Origin: Chitinophagales bacterium | Lineage (GTDB): Bacteria > Bacteroidota > Bacteroidia > Chitinophagales > UBA10324 | Assembly (NCBI GenBank): GCA_019694975.1 | Contig: JAIBAY010000001.1 | Coordinates: 316,732 to 380,731, forward strand | DNA: 64,000 nucleotides | Reading direction: 5' to 3' | Part shown: positions 1 through 10,754 of the stretch, piece by piece | How the letters are laid out: every line of letters begins with the position of its first letter | Position numbering within the stretch: position 1 is the first letter of the stretch | Program-made: the position numbers and the translations under genes | The notes under the pieces: model-generated | What the model was told of the DNA's origin: nothing | The model's database searches: none | What the model saw: only the letters and a program-made list of their open reading frames with translations

Positions 1-555
1 GCCGGCAATACCGGTTTCCATCAGTGGCTTCACATCCGCCTGCTCAATGCCTCCTATTGCAATCACCGGCAGAAAAAATGCATGTTGCTGCATCATACGC
101 ATGATGTCCCGTATTCCTGCCAGTCCTAACACAGCATCCAGTTTATCCTTTGTGCTGGTGAAACGGAAGGGGCCCAATCCGGCATAGTGCACTTTAGCAT
201 CCTTAAGTTTCCACAATTCATCCCATGAATGCGCTGATACGCCAATGATGGCCTTTTCTCCCAGCATCTTAACAGCATCCGACCAGTGCATATCAGTTTG
301 CCCCAGGTGAACACCATCTGCGCCTGCTTCCTTTGCTATCGCAGCATCATCGTTGATGATCAGCGTGGCGCCATAAGCACGGGTGATGGCGCGTACCTCC
401 CTGGCAACCTGCAGCCATTCATCCCTTTCCGTATTTTTCATACGAAGCTGCACCCAGGAAACGCCTGCTTCGCAAGCCATTCTGACCTGCACGGTATGCG
501 TAAAACCTGGCAGGTCTTGTGTGAGATAGTGCAGGGATGCAATCTGTCTACGCAT
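1..555 (-). CDS. thiE: Thiamine phosphate synthase ThiE, C-terminus cut by window edge
   Basis: Joins HMP-pyrophosphate to thiazole phosphate to give thiamine phosphate in the cytoplasm. My own translation from the ATG at 553-555 gives 185 codons open to the left edge, so the C-terminus lies outside. Family motifs are in order: WVQLRMKN (pyrimidine diphosphate binding), LIINDD (metal-binding aspartates), DGVHLGQ, YAGLGPFRFTSTK (thiazole phosphate loop with catalytic lysine) and VIAIGGI (phosphate-binding glycines). The start overlaps the thiD stop by 8 bases, which suggests translational coupling at the end of the thiS-thiC-tenI-thiD-thiE operon. This copy keeps all expected catalytic motifs, unlike the second ThiE-like gene at 1300-1929, so it is the likelier true synthase. 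Confidence 0.93.
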   Translation of the reverse strand, partial: MRRQIASLHYLTQDLPGFTHTVQVRMACEAGVSWVQLRMKNTERDEWLQVAREVRAITRAYGATLIINDDAAIAKEAGADGVHLGQTDMHWSDAVKMLGEKAIIGVSAHSWDELWKLKDAKVHYAGLGPFRFTSTKDKLDAVLGLAGIRDIMRMMQQHAFFLPVIAIGGIEQADVKPLMETGIAG

Positions 556-1324
556 ACGCCGAAAGCAGTTTGATCAAACGATGCTCTCCCAACAAATCAA
601 TTGTACTCATTAAAAATTCAAATGTGTAAGCCTTTGCCTGCCCGCAACTGTTTTTTAGATCATGACCCTGCGCAAGTAATGCGGTGATGGCACTCGACAA
701 AACACAACCTGAACCATGCTTTCTAAAGCCATTCAATTCCGGTGAAATAAAATTCCACCGCTGATTGCCGTGCAGCAGTACATCCGTTATTTTTCCATCC
801 TCAGACGGATAACTTTTCAGGTAGACATTCGTGAATTGCTGCAAACTGGTTGTTGCGGCTAATGCATCTTCATTTTTCAACCATGCTTTCGCCTCCTCTG
901 CATTCGGGGTGACGAGATAAACTTTCTTACAACAGTTTATAAACTCCTCCGTTTTGTAGTTATGATGAAATTCGAATCCGGCAGATGCATTGATTATTGG
1001 ATCCCAGATTATTTTCACGTGAGGAAAGTGCGAATGGAGATAGTGCAGGATGGTATTCAGTTCATCAAGACTTTCCACTATGCCAATTTTCATAAATTCA
1101 ACAGGGTACTTTTCCAGCAGCAATTGCAGCTGTGCAATAATTTCTTCCGTCTCAATCCATCGCACCTTGTAAAACCGGTCTTCTGTCTGCATGGTAAGTG
1201 CGGTGCAAACACCCAATCCATACACGCCCAGTTGTTCAGCTGTTTTAATGTCGGCCAGTATACCGGCACCGGCAGAAGGATCGAACCCAGCAAGGCTGAT
1301 TATGTAGCGACGTTGCTTTTGCAT
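548..1324 (-). CDS. thiD: Hydroxymethylpyrimidine/phosphomethylpyrimidine kinase ThiD
   Basis: Phosphorylates HMP to HMP-P and then HMP-PP, the pyrimidine substrate of ThiE. The 258-residue protein has the usual length of the ribokinase-like ThiD family. It opens with SLAGFDPSAGAGILADIKT, the substrate-binding start typical of ThiD, and carries the anion-hole motif GFRKHGSGCVLSSAI near the C-terminus, which contains the cysteine and glycines expected there. The 5' end overlaps the upstream TenI/ThiE-like gene by 25 bases and the 3' end overlaps thiE by 8 bases, so the three genes are almost certainly one transcript. Nothing unusual is seen in the catalytic motifs. Confidence 0.95.
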   Translation of the reverse strand: MQKQRRYIISLAGFDPSAGAGILADIKTAEQLGVYGLGVCTALTMQTEDRFYKVRWIETEEIIAQLQLLLEKYPVEFMKIGIVESLDELNTILHYLHSHFPHVKIIWDPIINASAGFEFHHNYKTEEFINCCKKVYLVTPNAEEAKAWLKNEDALAATTSLQQFTNVYLKSYPSEDGKITDVLLHGNQRWNFISPELNGFRKHGSGCVLSSAITALLAQGHDLKNSCGQAKAYTFEFLMSTIDLLGEHRLIKLLSAYA

Positions 1325-1929
1325 AGATGCTGTACCCGTTTGAATTTTTCTACCGGCTCATCCGATTTCCAAATGCTGCCCAGCAAAGCCACTCCATAAA
1401 ATCCAAGCCCGGCCGCCTTTTCAATTTTATCTTCATCCACACCGCCCAATGCAAATACCTTGTAATCTGACTTACTGATGACCTTCTGCAGAGAGTCTTC
1501 ATGAAACGTGCTGCGATAACCAATCTTGGAGATACTGTCGAAAACCGGACTCAGAAAAACATATGCATAATCAAAGCGCTCTGTTCTTAAGGAACCGATT
1601 GTATGAAAGCCGGCCGTGATTTCCAACTGTGGCCGCCTCAACTTCAGGTATTTCATCAGCAGCCATGTTTGCCAGTAATGCCGCTTACGGTGATGCTCAG
1701 TGATATGAATGCCGGCGAGTTTATATGGTACACATAACTCATGATGCGAATGAATGACGATACGGTCACGATATTCCACCGGAACCCTGTTCAGTAATCT
1801 CCGCAGTTTGTTAGTGCTGAACCTGGGCTTGCGTAAGTGGTATCTTTCAAGGCCGGCTTTAAAAAGCGCGGTCATGATTTTCACTTCATCAGCTACCTCT
1901 TCAGGACTGGATATCACCACTACTTTCAT
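1300..1929 (-). CDS. ThiE/TenI-like TIM-barrel protein
   Basis: A 209-residue homologue of thiamine phosphate synthase and of the thiazole tautomerase TenI. Visible matches are YHLRKP (in place of QLREK), LAGIHITEHH (in place of ADGVHLGQ), FLSPVFDSISKIGY (phosphate loop) and VFALGGVDEDKI (in place of IGGI). The metal-binding NDD of ThiE is absent; the matching stretch reads IHSHHEL. Since a complete thiE follows two genes downstream, this gene probably does a different step. The best inference is TenI-type aromatisation of the thiazole carboxylate, but this is not shown by sequence alone. It overlaps thiD by 25 bases and starts at an ATG 69 bases after the thiC stop. Confidence 0.78.
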   Translation of the reverse strand: MKVVVISSPEEVADEVKIMTALFKAGLERYHLRKPRFSTNKLRRLLNRVPVEYRDRIVIHSHHELCVPYKLAGIHITEHHRKRHYWQTWLLMKYLKLRRPQLEITAGFHTIGSLRTERFDYAYVFLSPVFDSISKIGYRSTFHEDSLQKVISKSDYKVFALGGVDEDKIEKAAGLGFYGVALLGSIWKSDEPVEKFKRVQHLCKSNVAT

Positions 1930-1998
1930 TTATCCAAAATATTATTTGCCGTAGCTGCCGCGGATCATCACTTCAAGCTGCAGGCACAGCGTCAACGA

Positions 1999-3906
<1,908 letters not shown>

Positions 3907-3948
3907 TTATTGCTTACTGCGATTAATGTATTGATACGTGTTATCTAT

Positions 3949-4152
3949 TCATCCACCTTGCGCCGCTTCAATAATGATTATTTCATCATTTTCACGCAAT
4001 TCGAATTGCTGCCAGTCTTTCTTCGGTATCACTGTCGCGTTCACAGCAACGGCCATTCCGCTTTTCTGATGCAGTAAAAGACTTTCCAGCAAAGCATGCA
4101 GGTGATTTCCCTGTTCAACTTCGAGCCAGTTACTGTTGACTTTAATTTTCAT
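3949..4152 (-). CDS. thiS: Sulfur carrier protein ThiS
   Basis: A 67-residue ubiquitin-fold protein ending in AAQGG. The Gly-Gly tail is adenylated and thiocarboxylated to carry sulfur into the thiazole ring. Length and tail fit ThiS; MoaD is an alternative fold-mate but the thi operon context decides it. It is the first gene after the TPP riboswitch, whose aptamer ends about 117 bases upstream of this ATG. The partner genes thiG, thiH and thiF are not in the window and may lie beyond the left edge after thiE. Confidence 0.93.
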   Translation of the reverse strand: MKIKVNSNWLEVEQGNHLHALLESLLLHQKSGMAVAVNATVIPKKDWQQFELRENDEIIIIEAAQGG

Positions 4153-4269
4153 AATAACTCATTTTGTCCATGCTGACCGTTCTGCCGGTATTACAAGCAG
4201 CAGCCTGATAAACAAAGTGTATTTCATTAAAATGATAAAAGCAAGAAAACTGAAGGGCGGGATCCATTT

Positions 4270-4352
4270 AACTTTTCCCTTCGCAGGAATTACCCTGATC
4301 AGGTGTTAAGGGTTTCGTCTCAGCCCCAGGTAAAAGGGACACCCCTAAAGTT
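4270..4352 (-). promoter_or_regulatory. TPP riboswitch (THI element)
   Basis: Read on the minus strand, the segment holds the THI-box elements in order: AGGGGTG, then GGGGCTGAGACGAAACCCTT, then ACACCTGATC, then GGGTAATTCCTGCGAAGGGA. The closing stem P1 is AACTTT (4352-4347) pairing perfectly with AAAGTT (4275-4270). It precedes thiS and should switch off the thiamine operon when thiamine pyrophosphate is abundant. The aptamer 3' strand GAAGGG (4282-4277) is complementary to CCCTTC (4257-4252) just downstream, a possible alternative hairpin for the expression platform. Confidence 0.95.
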
Positions 4353-4434
4353 TTCTTGAAACGAAATTATGAAATTAAACGGTACAATACGCTTAAATAA
4401 CTAATGGATAGTAACCACATGCAAATGAAGCTGG

Positions 4435-7407
4435 TTAACCTGAAACCTTTGGGAGGGTAACATCAATGGTAAAATAGAACCGGCTTCCTTTTCCCGGTTC
4501 ACTTTCAACCTGAATTTCACCGCCCATCATGTTTACCAGCTTGCGTGCAATAGACAAGCCCAGGCCGGTGCCGCCAAATTTGCGCGTGCGCATTGTATCA
4601 ATCTGGTGAAATGGCTCGAAGATAATTTCCTGCATTGCTGCTTCAATGCCAATTCCATTATCAATCACTTCCGTGAGTATGGTAATCCTGTCATCATCAC
4701 GTTTTAAAAGTTTACTACTCACGGTAACAAGTCCGTCGTTGGAGAATTTAACCGCATTGCCGATAAGGTTTACCAGTATCTGCCGGAACCTCATCTCATC
4801 ACCAAACACCAGCACCGGTATTTCACGGCCGACCTTCAGTTCAATCTTTATGCGTTGCTCCTTTGCCTTTAGTTTGAAGGAGCGGACAACATCTTTCATT
4901 AAGCCACGGAAGTCATAGGTATTATTGATCAGTTCCAGTTTGCCTGATTCAATCTTTGATATATCCAGCAGGTCGTTGATCAGCAGCAGTAAGGAGTCAG
5001 CTGAATACTTTACAATTTCAACATATTCCTGCTGTTGTGATGTAAGCTTCGATTGCAGCAACAGGTCGGTAAAGCCCATGATTCCATTCATCGGCGTCCT
5101 TATTTCATGGCTCATATTTGCCAGGAACTGGCTCTTGGTGCGGTTCGCCGCTTCTGCCGCCTCTTTGGCTTCCTGCAGCGATTTCTCAAAAATCTTTTGC
5201 TGCGTAATATTTCTGCCAAGCACAGAAACGCCAATAATACTTCCGTCATCCACCCTGATCGGACTCAGCGAGTATTCGATAAAATTATCTGTTCCGTCAA
5301 CATCATAATGATCCACCTTGCTGAATGAATCACCTGTTAAACACCTGTCGTAGCGCGCTGACCACGTGGCGGCCACGTCAGCAGGTAAACCATCCGTAAT
5401 CAGCGCGCCTTGCTTCATGTTAATGCCGTAGTAGTTTTTAAATGCATCGGCAATGGGCTTGTTAAAGTTGAGCATTCGTTTATGCTCATCCACCGACCAG
5501 ATAGCCTCTTCACGGTTTTCGATGAGTGCGAGCAGCTGTGCCTGGCTCTTTCTTACCGCATCCTCCATTGCCTGCCGCTCAGTGATATCCACTGCAGTGC
5601 CGACTATACTTACCGGCATATTGTATTCATCGCGCACCAGCTTTCCTTTGGATTCTATAACAATGTACTTTTCATCGGCCTGCTTTGCCCGGTAAATATG
5701 CTGGAACATGGCTGTTTCGCCGTACAGGTGCCGGCGTAACTTTAACAATAATCCCGGCAGGTCTGCAGGGTGAATGGTCTGTTGCCATTCATCAAAATAC
5801 TGCGGAACAGTATCCGGCTTGCTGCCAAACAATTTTCGCCACGATTCATTAAAAGTAACCTTGTTGGTAATCAGGTTCCAGTCCCATATGCCAACCTGTG
5901 TTCCGGCAATAGCCGCATTCAGCCTTACCTCACTGCTGCGCAAGGCGCGCTCCGCTGATTTTCTTGCAGAAATATCTATGATGCCCACCACCAGCACATT
6001 CCTGCCCTGGTAAATGTGCGACCTCGAAAAAACTTCAATGTCAATTTTCTTACCATCCTTTTTAACACCGACGAGTTCTTCCAGAAAATTTTCACCCATC
6101 ATGATCCTGCGCTTCATTTCTTTTCGGAAAGAAGTATCGTACAACTTCAGTATTTCTTTGCCTTTCAGTTCGTCGCCTTCATAACCGAACATTTTCTGAG
6201 CAGAGTTATTAAAATCTATCACCATTCCATTTTCATGAATGATAATAGCTTCACGCCCTTCCTCCATGAAATACTTCAGCCGCTCACGGCTCAGCACCAG
6301 TAACCGTTCTGCACGCTCTTGCTCCGATATATCCTCCGCTATTGTTGAATAAAAATCAACTTCATTGTTTTCATCCACATGCACCAGGATGGTCTGTGCC
6401 ACCGGAATTTCACGGCCATCCCTTGCCTTAAACATTGTTTGTCCTTTCCACGATCCATCCTTTATCGCTGCAGGCAATCCAACTTTAAAAATCATTTCCT
6501 CAGCAGACCTGGTCAGCAGGTTTTTCAAACCAAGGCGTGAAATATCCTCCTCCATGCCAAAACCCAGCAGCTGCCTGCCGGTGCGGTTCATATAGCGTAG
6601 CCCCTTACGGTCTATCATGGCAACAATAAACGGACTGGCTTCAATGATGGAAACAAGCCGTTCCTCTTCGATCTGCTTGCCGCGCATTTCGGTTACATCC
6701 TTCAATACAATCAGCCTTATCTCTTTACCCTGGTAATTGATTGTTTTGCCCGTCAGTTCAACATACTGAATCTGTCCTTTCTTGTTGTATATCTCACGTA
6801 CCACCGGTGTTGGCAAATTTTTGCGGATGGTTTCAAGGATTTTAGCGTGTTCTCTCTGTGGCGTGAAGCTGAAGATTGATTTCCCGATCACTTCTTCGCG
6901 GCTGTAACCGAACATTCTTAATGTAGCATCATTCAGGTCGGTGATAATTCCTTTTTCATGAATAAGTATGCCTTCCGAGGAAGCCTCCAGCAGGAAACGC
7001 AGCCTGTCATCACTCCGCTTAATCTCCGCCAGCTGCTGCTTCTTCGCCGTCACATCGTGCATACTGATCAGCCGGCAGGTGGTGTGCCCCTGATCATCGT
7101 GCACAGGCACAGCCTGCACTTGTGCCCAGAAACCCTGTTCATTTTTCTTCTTGAGTAAAAACTCAGCTTCTGCCGTATCTTCTTTCAGGCATTTATCCCT
7201 GAAAAGCTGATAGTCATGCTGCCATTCACCGGATACGAGGAGCCCGATACCCTCCTGCTGCAACCATTCTTCCCTGCCATAGCCGGTCAGGTCACAGAAA
7301 TTTTTATTGACCTGGATGATAAGCCCTGACTCATCTTCAATGGCCAGTGCCACCTCCAGGTTTTCAAAAATCCTGAAGTAACTGATGTCAGTAAGCAATG
7401 CATTCAT
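4435..7407 (-). CDS. Multi-PAS sensor histidine kinase, cytoplasmic
   Basis: A 990-residue kinase with six PAS-type sensor modules in tandem (about residues 5-120, 130-245, 250-365, 370-485, 490-615 and 630-745), then a HisKA domain with the phospho-acceptor His767 in NMSHEIRTPMNG, then an HATPase domain with LVNLIGNAVKF (N box), DNGIGI (G1) and FGGTGLGLSI (G2). The fifth PAS has the IWDWN...HPADLPG look of PAS_3 modules. No membrane segment and no receiver domain are seen, so it probably senses a cytoplasmic signal and phosphorylates a response regulator encoded elsewhere. No regulator gene is adjacent. It lies 82 bases from the end of the riboswitch and is divergent from the EF-G-like gene. 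The signal is unknown. Confidence 0.9.
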   Translation of the reverse strand: MNALLTDISYFRIFENLEVALAIEDESGLIIQVNKNFCDLTGYGREEWLQQEGIGLLVSGEWQHDYQLFRDKCLKEDTAEAEFLLKKKNEQGFWAQVQAVPVHDDQGHTTCRLISMHDVTAKKQQLAEIKRSDDRLRFLLEASSEGILIHEKGIITDLNDATLRMFGYSREEVIGKSIFSFTPQREHAKILETIRKNLPTPVVREIYNKKGQIQYVELTGKTINYQGKEIRLIVLKDVTEMRGKQIEEERLVSIIEASPFIVAMIDRKGLRYMNRTGRQLLGFGMEEDISRLGLKNLLTRSAEEMIFKVGLPAAIKDGSWKGQTMFKARDGREIPVAQTILVHVDENNEVDFYSTIAEDISEQERAERLLVLSRERLKYFMEEGREAIIIHENGMVIDFNNSAQKMFGYEGDELKGKEILKLYDTSFRKEMKRRIMMGENFLEELVGVKKDGKKIDIEVFSRSHIYQGRNVLVVGIIDISARKSAERALRSSEVRLNAAIAGTQVGIWDWNLITNKVTFNESWRKLFGSKPDTVPQYFDEWQQTIHPADLPGLLLKLRRHLYGETAMFQHIYRAKQADEKYIVIESKGKLVRDEYNMPVSIVGTAVDITERQAMEDAVRKSQAQLLALIENREEAIWSVDEHKRMLNFNKPIADAFKNYYGINMKQGALITDGLPADVAATWSARYDRCLTGDSFSKVDHYDVDGTDNFIEYSLSPIRVDDGSIIGVSVLGRNITQQKIFEKSLQEAKEAAEAANRTKSQFLANMSHEIRTPMNGIMGFTDLLLQSKLTSQQQEYVEIVKYSADSLLLLINDLLDISKIESGKLELINNTYDFRGLMKDVVRSFKLKAKEQRIKIELKVGREIPVLVFGDEMRFRQILVNLIGNAVKFSNDGLVTVSSKLLKRDDDRITILTEVIDNGIGIEAAMQEIIFEPFHQIDTMRTRKFGGTGLGLSIARKLVNMMGGEIQVESEPGKGSRFYFTIDVTLPKVSG

Positions 7408-7449
7408 AAACTGTGTCGTGCCACTTGATGTGAACCGCTGATTGTACTA

Positions 7450-7457
7450 CGAATTTA
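7450..7457 (-). promoter_or_regulatory. Putative -7 element before the PAS kinase
   Basis: On the minus strand this reads TAAATTCG, a TAnnTTCG form of the Bacteroidota -7 box, about 43 bases before the kinase ATG. No clear -33 TTTG at the usual spacing was found, so the call is tentative. Confidence 0.35.
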
Positions 7458-7635
7458 GCAACATTTTCCGCCAAAAGGCCGCATACATTGATTAACCGCC
7501 TGGCAGATCAACAGGTAATAACAGGATGATTTGAATCGAAGCGATAACTTCGATGCATTCAGTCCAGCTGCTGACAGCAGCGCAACAATTACATCTGCTT
7601 AGTTCCTGCACCCTTTAGATTTGTTTCCTGAATTA

Positions 7636-7666
7636 TTTGGAATCGCATGTTTCTTTTCTATTTTTA
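7636..7666 (+). promoter_or_regulatory. Bacteroidota-type promoter of the EF-G-like gene
   Basis: TTTG at 7636-7639, a 19-base spacer, then TATTTTTA at 7659-7666 match the TTTG-N19-TAnnTTTG promoter except for the last base. The gene ATG is at 7755, giving a leader of roughly 80 bases. It lies in the 347-base gap between the divergent kinase and EF-G-like genes; nothing else was recognised in that gap apart from the weak kinase -7 element. Confidence 0.55.
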
Positions 7667-7754
7667 CCCATACCTATTACTTTTATTCAATACACATAAG
7701 AAGTTACTGTCAACTTGAGTTAAAGGATCTTATCACTGAAAAAACACATCGTTC

Positions 7755-9887
7755 ATGAAAGTTTACGACGACAAGCATATCAAGAACATTGTATTGCTGG
7801 GCGCTTCCAAATCAGGTAAAACAACACTGGCGGAAACCATGATGTTTGAAGCAGGTTTAATCAGCCGCAGGGGAACCGTGGAAGAAGGCACTACCGTTTC
7901 CGACTATCACGAAATAGAGCAACAGCGCGGCAATTCTGTATACATGACCTTCATGCATACGGAATGGAAGGATTATAAGATAAACATCATTGATACACCC
8001 GGGCTTGATGATTTTATTGGAGAAGTGATTGCTGCGCTTCGCGTTTCCGACACAGGCATTATGGTGTTGAATGCCCAATACGGTGTGGAAGTAGGAACGG
8101 AACTGATCTGGAATTATGTAAATCAGTTTAACAAACCGGTTATGTTTGCCGTTAATCAGCTCGACCATGAAAAATCAAACTTTGAAGAAACGATAGAACA
8201 GGGCAGGAAGCGATTCGGGAACGCATTCACGCTCATGCAATATCCGGTAAATGAAGGCTCAGGCTTTAATGCCATCATTGACCTGCTGAAGATGACCATG
8301 TATAAATTCGGCCCGAACGGGGGAAAACCGGAAAAATTACCAATACCGGATGCAGAAAAAGCGAAGGCTGAAGAGCTGCATAACAAACTGGTGGAAGTTG
8401 CAGCTGAGAATGATGAAAAACTGATGGAGCTGTATTTTGAAAAAGGATCCCTTGATGAAGATGAACTGCGGCAGGGTATTAAAGAAGGCATGATGAAACA
8501 CCAGGTATTTCCTGTCTTTTGTTTGTCGGCTAAAATGGATATGGGATCAGGACGTATGATGGGCTTCATCGATAATGTTGCACCATCCGCCACAGAGATG
8601 CCGGCAGAAAAAAGTGCCGATGGCCATGATGTACCGTGCAATCCCGCCGGACAGCCTGTATTGTTTGTATATAAATCGCTGATTGAACCACACCTTGGCA
8701 ACCTTTCCTTATTCAAAGTTATTTCCGGTGAGGTAACCGCCGGACTTGACGTCACGAATGCTGCCAATGGCAATGTGGAGCGGATCAATCAGTTATTTAT
8801 ACTGGACGGTAAAAACAGGAATCCTATCAATAAACTCACGGCGGGTGACCTCGGTGCTACACTGAAACTGAAGAATACGCAAACAAATCAGACGCTGCAT
8901 GGCAAAGGCAATGCAATCACTATTAATCCGATTGAATTTCCGGAGCCGAGAATAAGTGTTGCCATCATTGCTAAAAATAAAAATGATGATGAGAAAATAG
9001 GAGCCGTGCTGGCCGATATCCACCGGGAAGATCCAACACTGAATATTGAATATTCGCGCGAGCTGAAGCAGGTAATTATGCATGGGCAGGGTGAGCTGCA
9101 CCTGCAGGCCATTCGCTGGCGACTCGAGAACATCTATAAGATGCAGATTGATTTTGAAAAAACAAAAATACCCTACCGCGAAACCATCAGAAGAGAAGCA
9201 CGCACAACCTACCGGCACAAAAAGCAATCAGGTGGAGCCGGCCAGTTTGCTGAAGTGGCCATGATGATTGAACCCTACCGGGAAGGCTATAAAATTCCGG
9301 TTGATTTTACATTGCGTGGTAAGGATGAGATTGAACTGGAATGGGGCGGAAAACTGATCTATCATAATTGCATTGTCGGCGGTGCAATTGATGCGCGATT
9401 CCTGCCTTCCATCCTGAAAGGTGTGATGGACAAGATGACGGAAGGGCCTACCACCGGATCGTATGTACGCGACATTAATGTTTATGTGTATGATGGAAAG
9501 ATGCATGCCGTTGATTCAAATGATATGGCTTTTAAGCTCGCCGGCATGATGGCCTTTAAGGAATGCTTTCAGCAAGCTGACCCTAAACTGCTTGAACCGA
9601 TATTTGACCTGGAGGTGCTGGTGCCGGAAGAACAAATGGGCGATGTGATGAGCGACCTGAATACACGCCGGGCCATCATTATGGGCATGGATGCACAAGG
9701 CATATACCAGGTAATCAAAGCACGGGTACCATTATCTGAACTCGATAAATATTCCAATACACTCCGTTCGCTTACGCAGGGAAAGGCCAGCTTCAAAATG
9801 CGGTTTGCGGCTTATGAACTGGTGCCGGGAGAAATACAAAAACGCCTCGCGGAAGAATACCAGAAACATGCGAAAGATGAACATTAA
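7755..9887 (+). CDS. EF-G paralogue with altered GTPase motifs (EF-G2-like)
   Basis: A 710-residue protein with the five-domain layout of elongation factor G: GTPase domain, domain II (about 310-400), domains III-V, with domain IV carrying SGGAGQFAEVAMMIEP and a C-terminal V domain LEPIFDLEVLVPEEQMGDV. The P-loop GASKSGKT (16-23) is present, but RGIT in switch I is RGNS (58-61), the switch II DTPGH reads DTPGL, so the catalytic histidine is Leu84, and NKxD is NQLD (134-137). The Bacteroides EF-G paralogue EF-G2 is reported to support translation without GTPase activity under starvation; orthology is an inference from shared phylum and motif loss. A second, canonical fusA is expected elsewhere in the genome. 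It is followed 20 bases later by a small lipoprotein gene. Confidence 0.88.
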   Translation: MKVYDDKHIKNIVLLGASKSGKTTLAETMMFEAGLISRRGTVEEGTTVSDYHEIEQQRGNSVYMTFMHTEWKDYKINIIDTPGLDDFIGEVIAALRVSDTGIMVLNAQYGVEVGTELIWNYVNQFNKPVMFAVNQLDHEKSNFEETIEQGRKRFGNAFTLMQYPVNEGSGFNAIIDLLKMTMYKFGPNGGKPEKLPIPDAEKAKAEELHNKLVEVAAENDEKLMELYFEKGSLDEDELRQGIKEGMMKHQVFPVFCLSAKMDMGSGRMMGFIDNVAPSATEMPAEKSADGHDVPCNPAGQPVLFVYKSLIEPHLGNLSLFKVISGEVTAGLDVTNAANGNVERINQLFILDGKNRNPINKLTAGDLGATLKLKNTQTNQTLHGKGNAITINPIEFPEPRISVAIIAKNKNDDEKIGAVLADIHREDPTLNIEYSRELKQVIMHGQGELHLQAIRWRLENIYKMQIDFEKTKIPYRETIRREARTTYRHKKQSGGAGQFAEVAMMIEPYREGYKIPVDFTLRGKDEIELEWGGKLIYHNCIVGGAIDARFLPSILKGVMDKMTEGPTTGSYVRDINVYVYDGKMHAVDSNDMAFKLAGMMAFKECFQQADPKLLEPIFDLEVLVPEEQMGDVMSDLNTRRAIIMGMDAQGIYQVIKARVPLSELDKYSNTLRSLTQGKASFKMRFAAYELVPGEIQKRLAEEYQKHAKDEH

Positions 9888-9907
9888 GCTGATTCCTCAA
9901 TATCGTA

Positions 9908-10477
9908 ATGATCTATAAATTGTTAAAGGTTGTTTTGGTGAGACCGTTTGCCTGCTTCCTCTGTTGTTTGGTGTTGATTACGGCTTGCCAGCCTAAAGCC
10001 GGTATCACCACCATTGACCATCCGATGAATGCAGTGAATACTGAATGGAATGACTCCTTACACGGCGCCGCCAACCTGCAGGACCTGGCCGGCTTTCTGT
10101 ATTTATCGTTGAAAGATGAAATCACTCCGGAACAACTGTCTGTGATGTTTCCTGATTCAGGTGACGTGGCTCAGATTTATGACCTCACCGGCACCGCCAA
10201 ACAAGAAGCCAACATGAAAGCTATTGCTGACAGCGCCCGCAGCATGTTATCCAAAGGCTGGAAAAAGACAAAGCATGAAGCCGTTGAACTGAAAGTAAAC
10301 TGGACAGATGCTGAATTTGTTCAATTGATGATTCAGGATATAGAAAATCAAAAACTGCCAACAAAAAAAATAATGCTTGAATGCAAATCAGGCGCGCAGA
10401 CATTAAGAGCAAGCGCCCGCTGCCTGCAAATCGGCGACCGTTGGTTTATAGGAGAGGATATTAAGTTTGGTGTTTAA
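9908..10477 (+). CDS. Hypothetical lipoprotein
   Basis: A 189-residue protein with a hydrophobic N-terminus and a lipobox-like LITAC, so it is probably a lipoprotein of the inner or outer membrane. The remainder (acidic, alpha/beta-like, ending CLQIGDRWFIGEDIKFGV) resembles small secreted Bacteroidota proteins of unknown role, where such an ending often closes a cystatin-like or NTF2-like fold; I do not recognise the family. It starts 20 bases after the EF-G-like gene and may be cotranscribed with it. It is followed by repeat copy A. No function is assigned. Confidence 0.75.
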   Translation: MIYKLLKVVLVRPFACFLCCLVLITACQPKAGITTIDHPMNAVNTEWNDSLHGAANLQDLAGFLYLSLKDEITPEQLSVMFPDSGDVAQIYDLTGTAKQEANMKAIADSARSMLSKGWKKTKHEAVELKVNWTDAEFVQLMIQDIENQKLPTKKIMLECKSGAQTLRASARCLQIGDRWFIGEDIKFGV

Positions 10478-10605
10478 TCTTTAACGTATTATGCCGGTAT
10501 GGATGCATCGTAGAAGCAATGCAGCTGATTATTGTGGCTTCATGTGCATCATTAAGTGACAATATTTATCCTTGCATAACAGATACTGCATCATCATACA
10601 ATTAA

Positions 10606-10731
10606 AAACTGTCTCAAAACAGACTATCAATGCGGTCATGCCGAATTTATTCCGGCATCTGTAAATAAATAGAAGAGATCATGATCAAGATCGATCGGGA
10701 CAGGATGACTCCAGCCATTTTGAGATAGTTT
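10606..10731 (-). repeat. Palindrome-ended 125-base repeat, copy A (inverted)
   Basis: One of four copies of a MITE-like element. The ends are inverted repeats, AAACTGTCTCAAAA at the left and TTTTGAGATAGTTT at the right. Its interior, read in reverse complement, matches copies B, C and D: GGAGTCATCCTGTCCCGAT, then GATGCCGGAATAAAT and GCATGACCGCATTGAT. It lies between the convergent 3' ends of the lipoprotein gene and phoH, so its hairpin could act as a terminator for both. No transposase is inside. Confidence 0.85.
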
Positions 10732-10754
10732 CTATAAACAAACTTTTGTTAAGC

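Noticed and set aside
10606-10731. Repeat copies as a CRISPR-like or insertion sequence element
   Set aside because: Copies are single and far apart with palindromic ends and no coding capacity, so they are not an array or a full insertion sequence.
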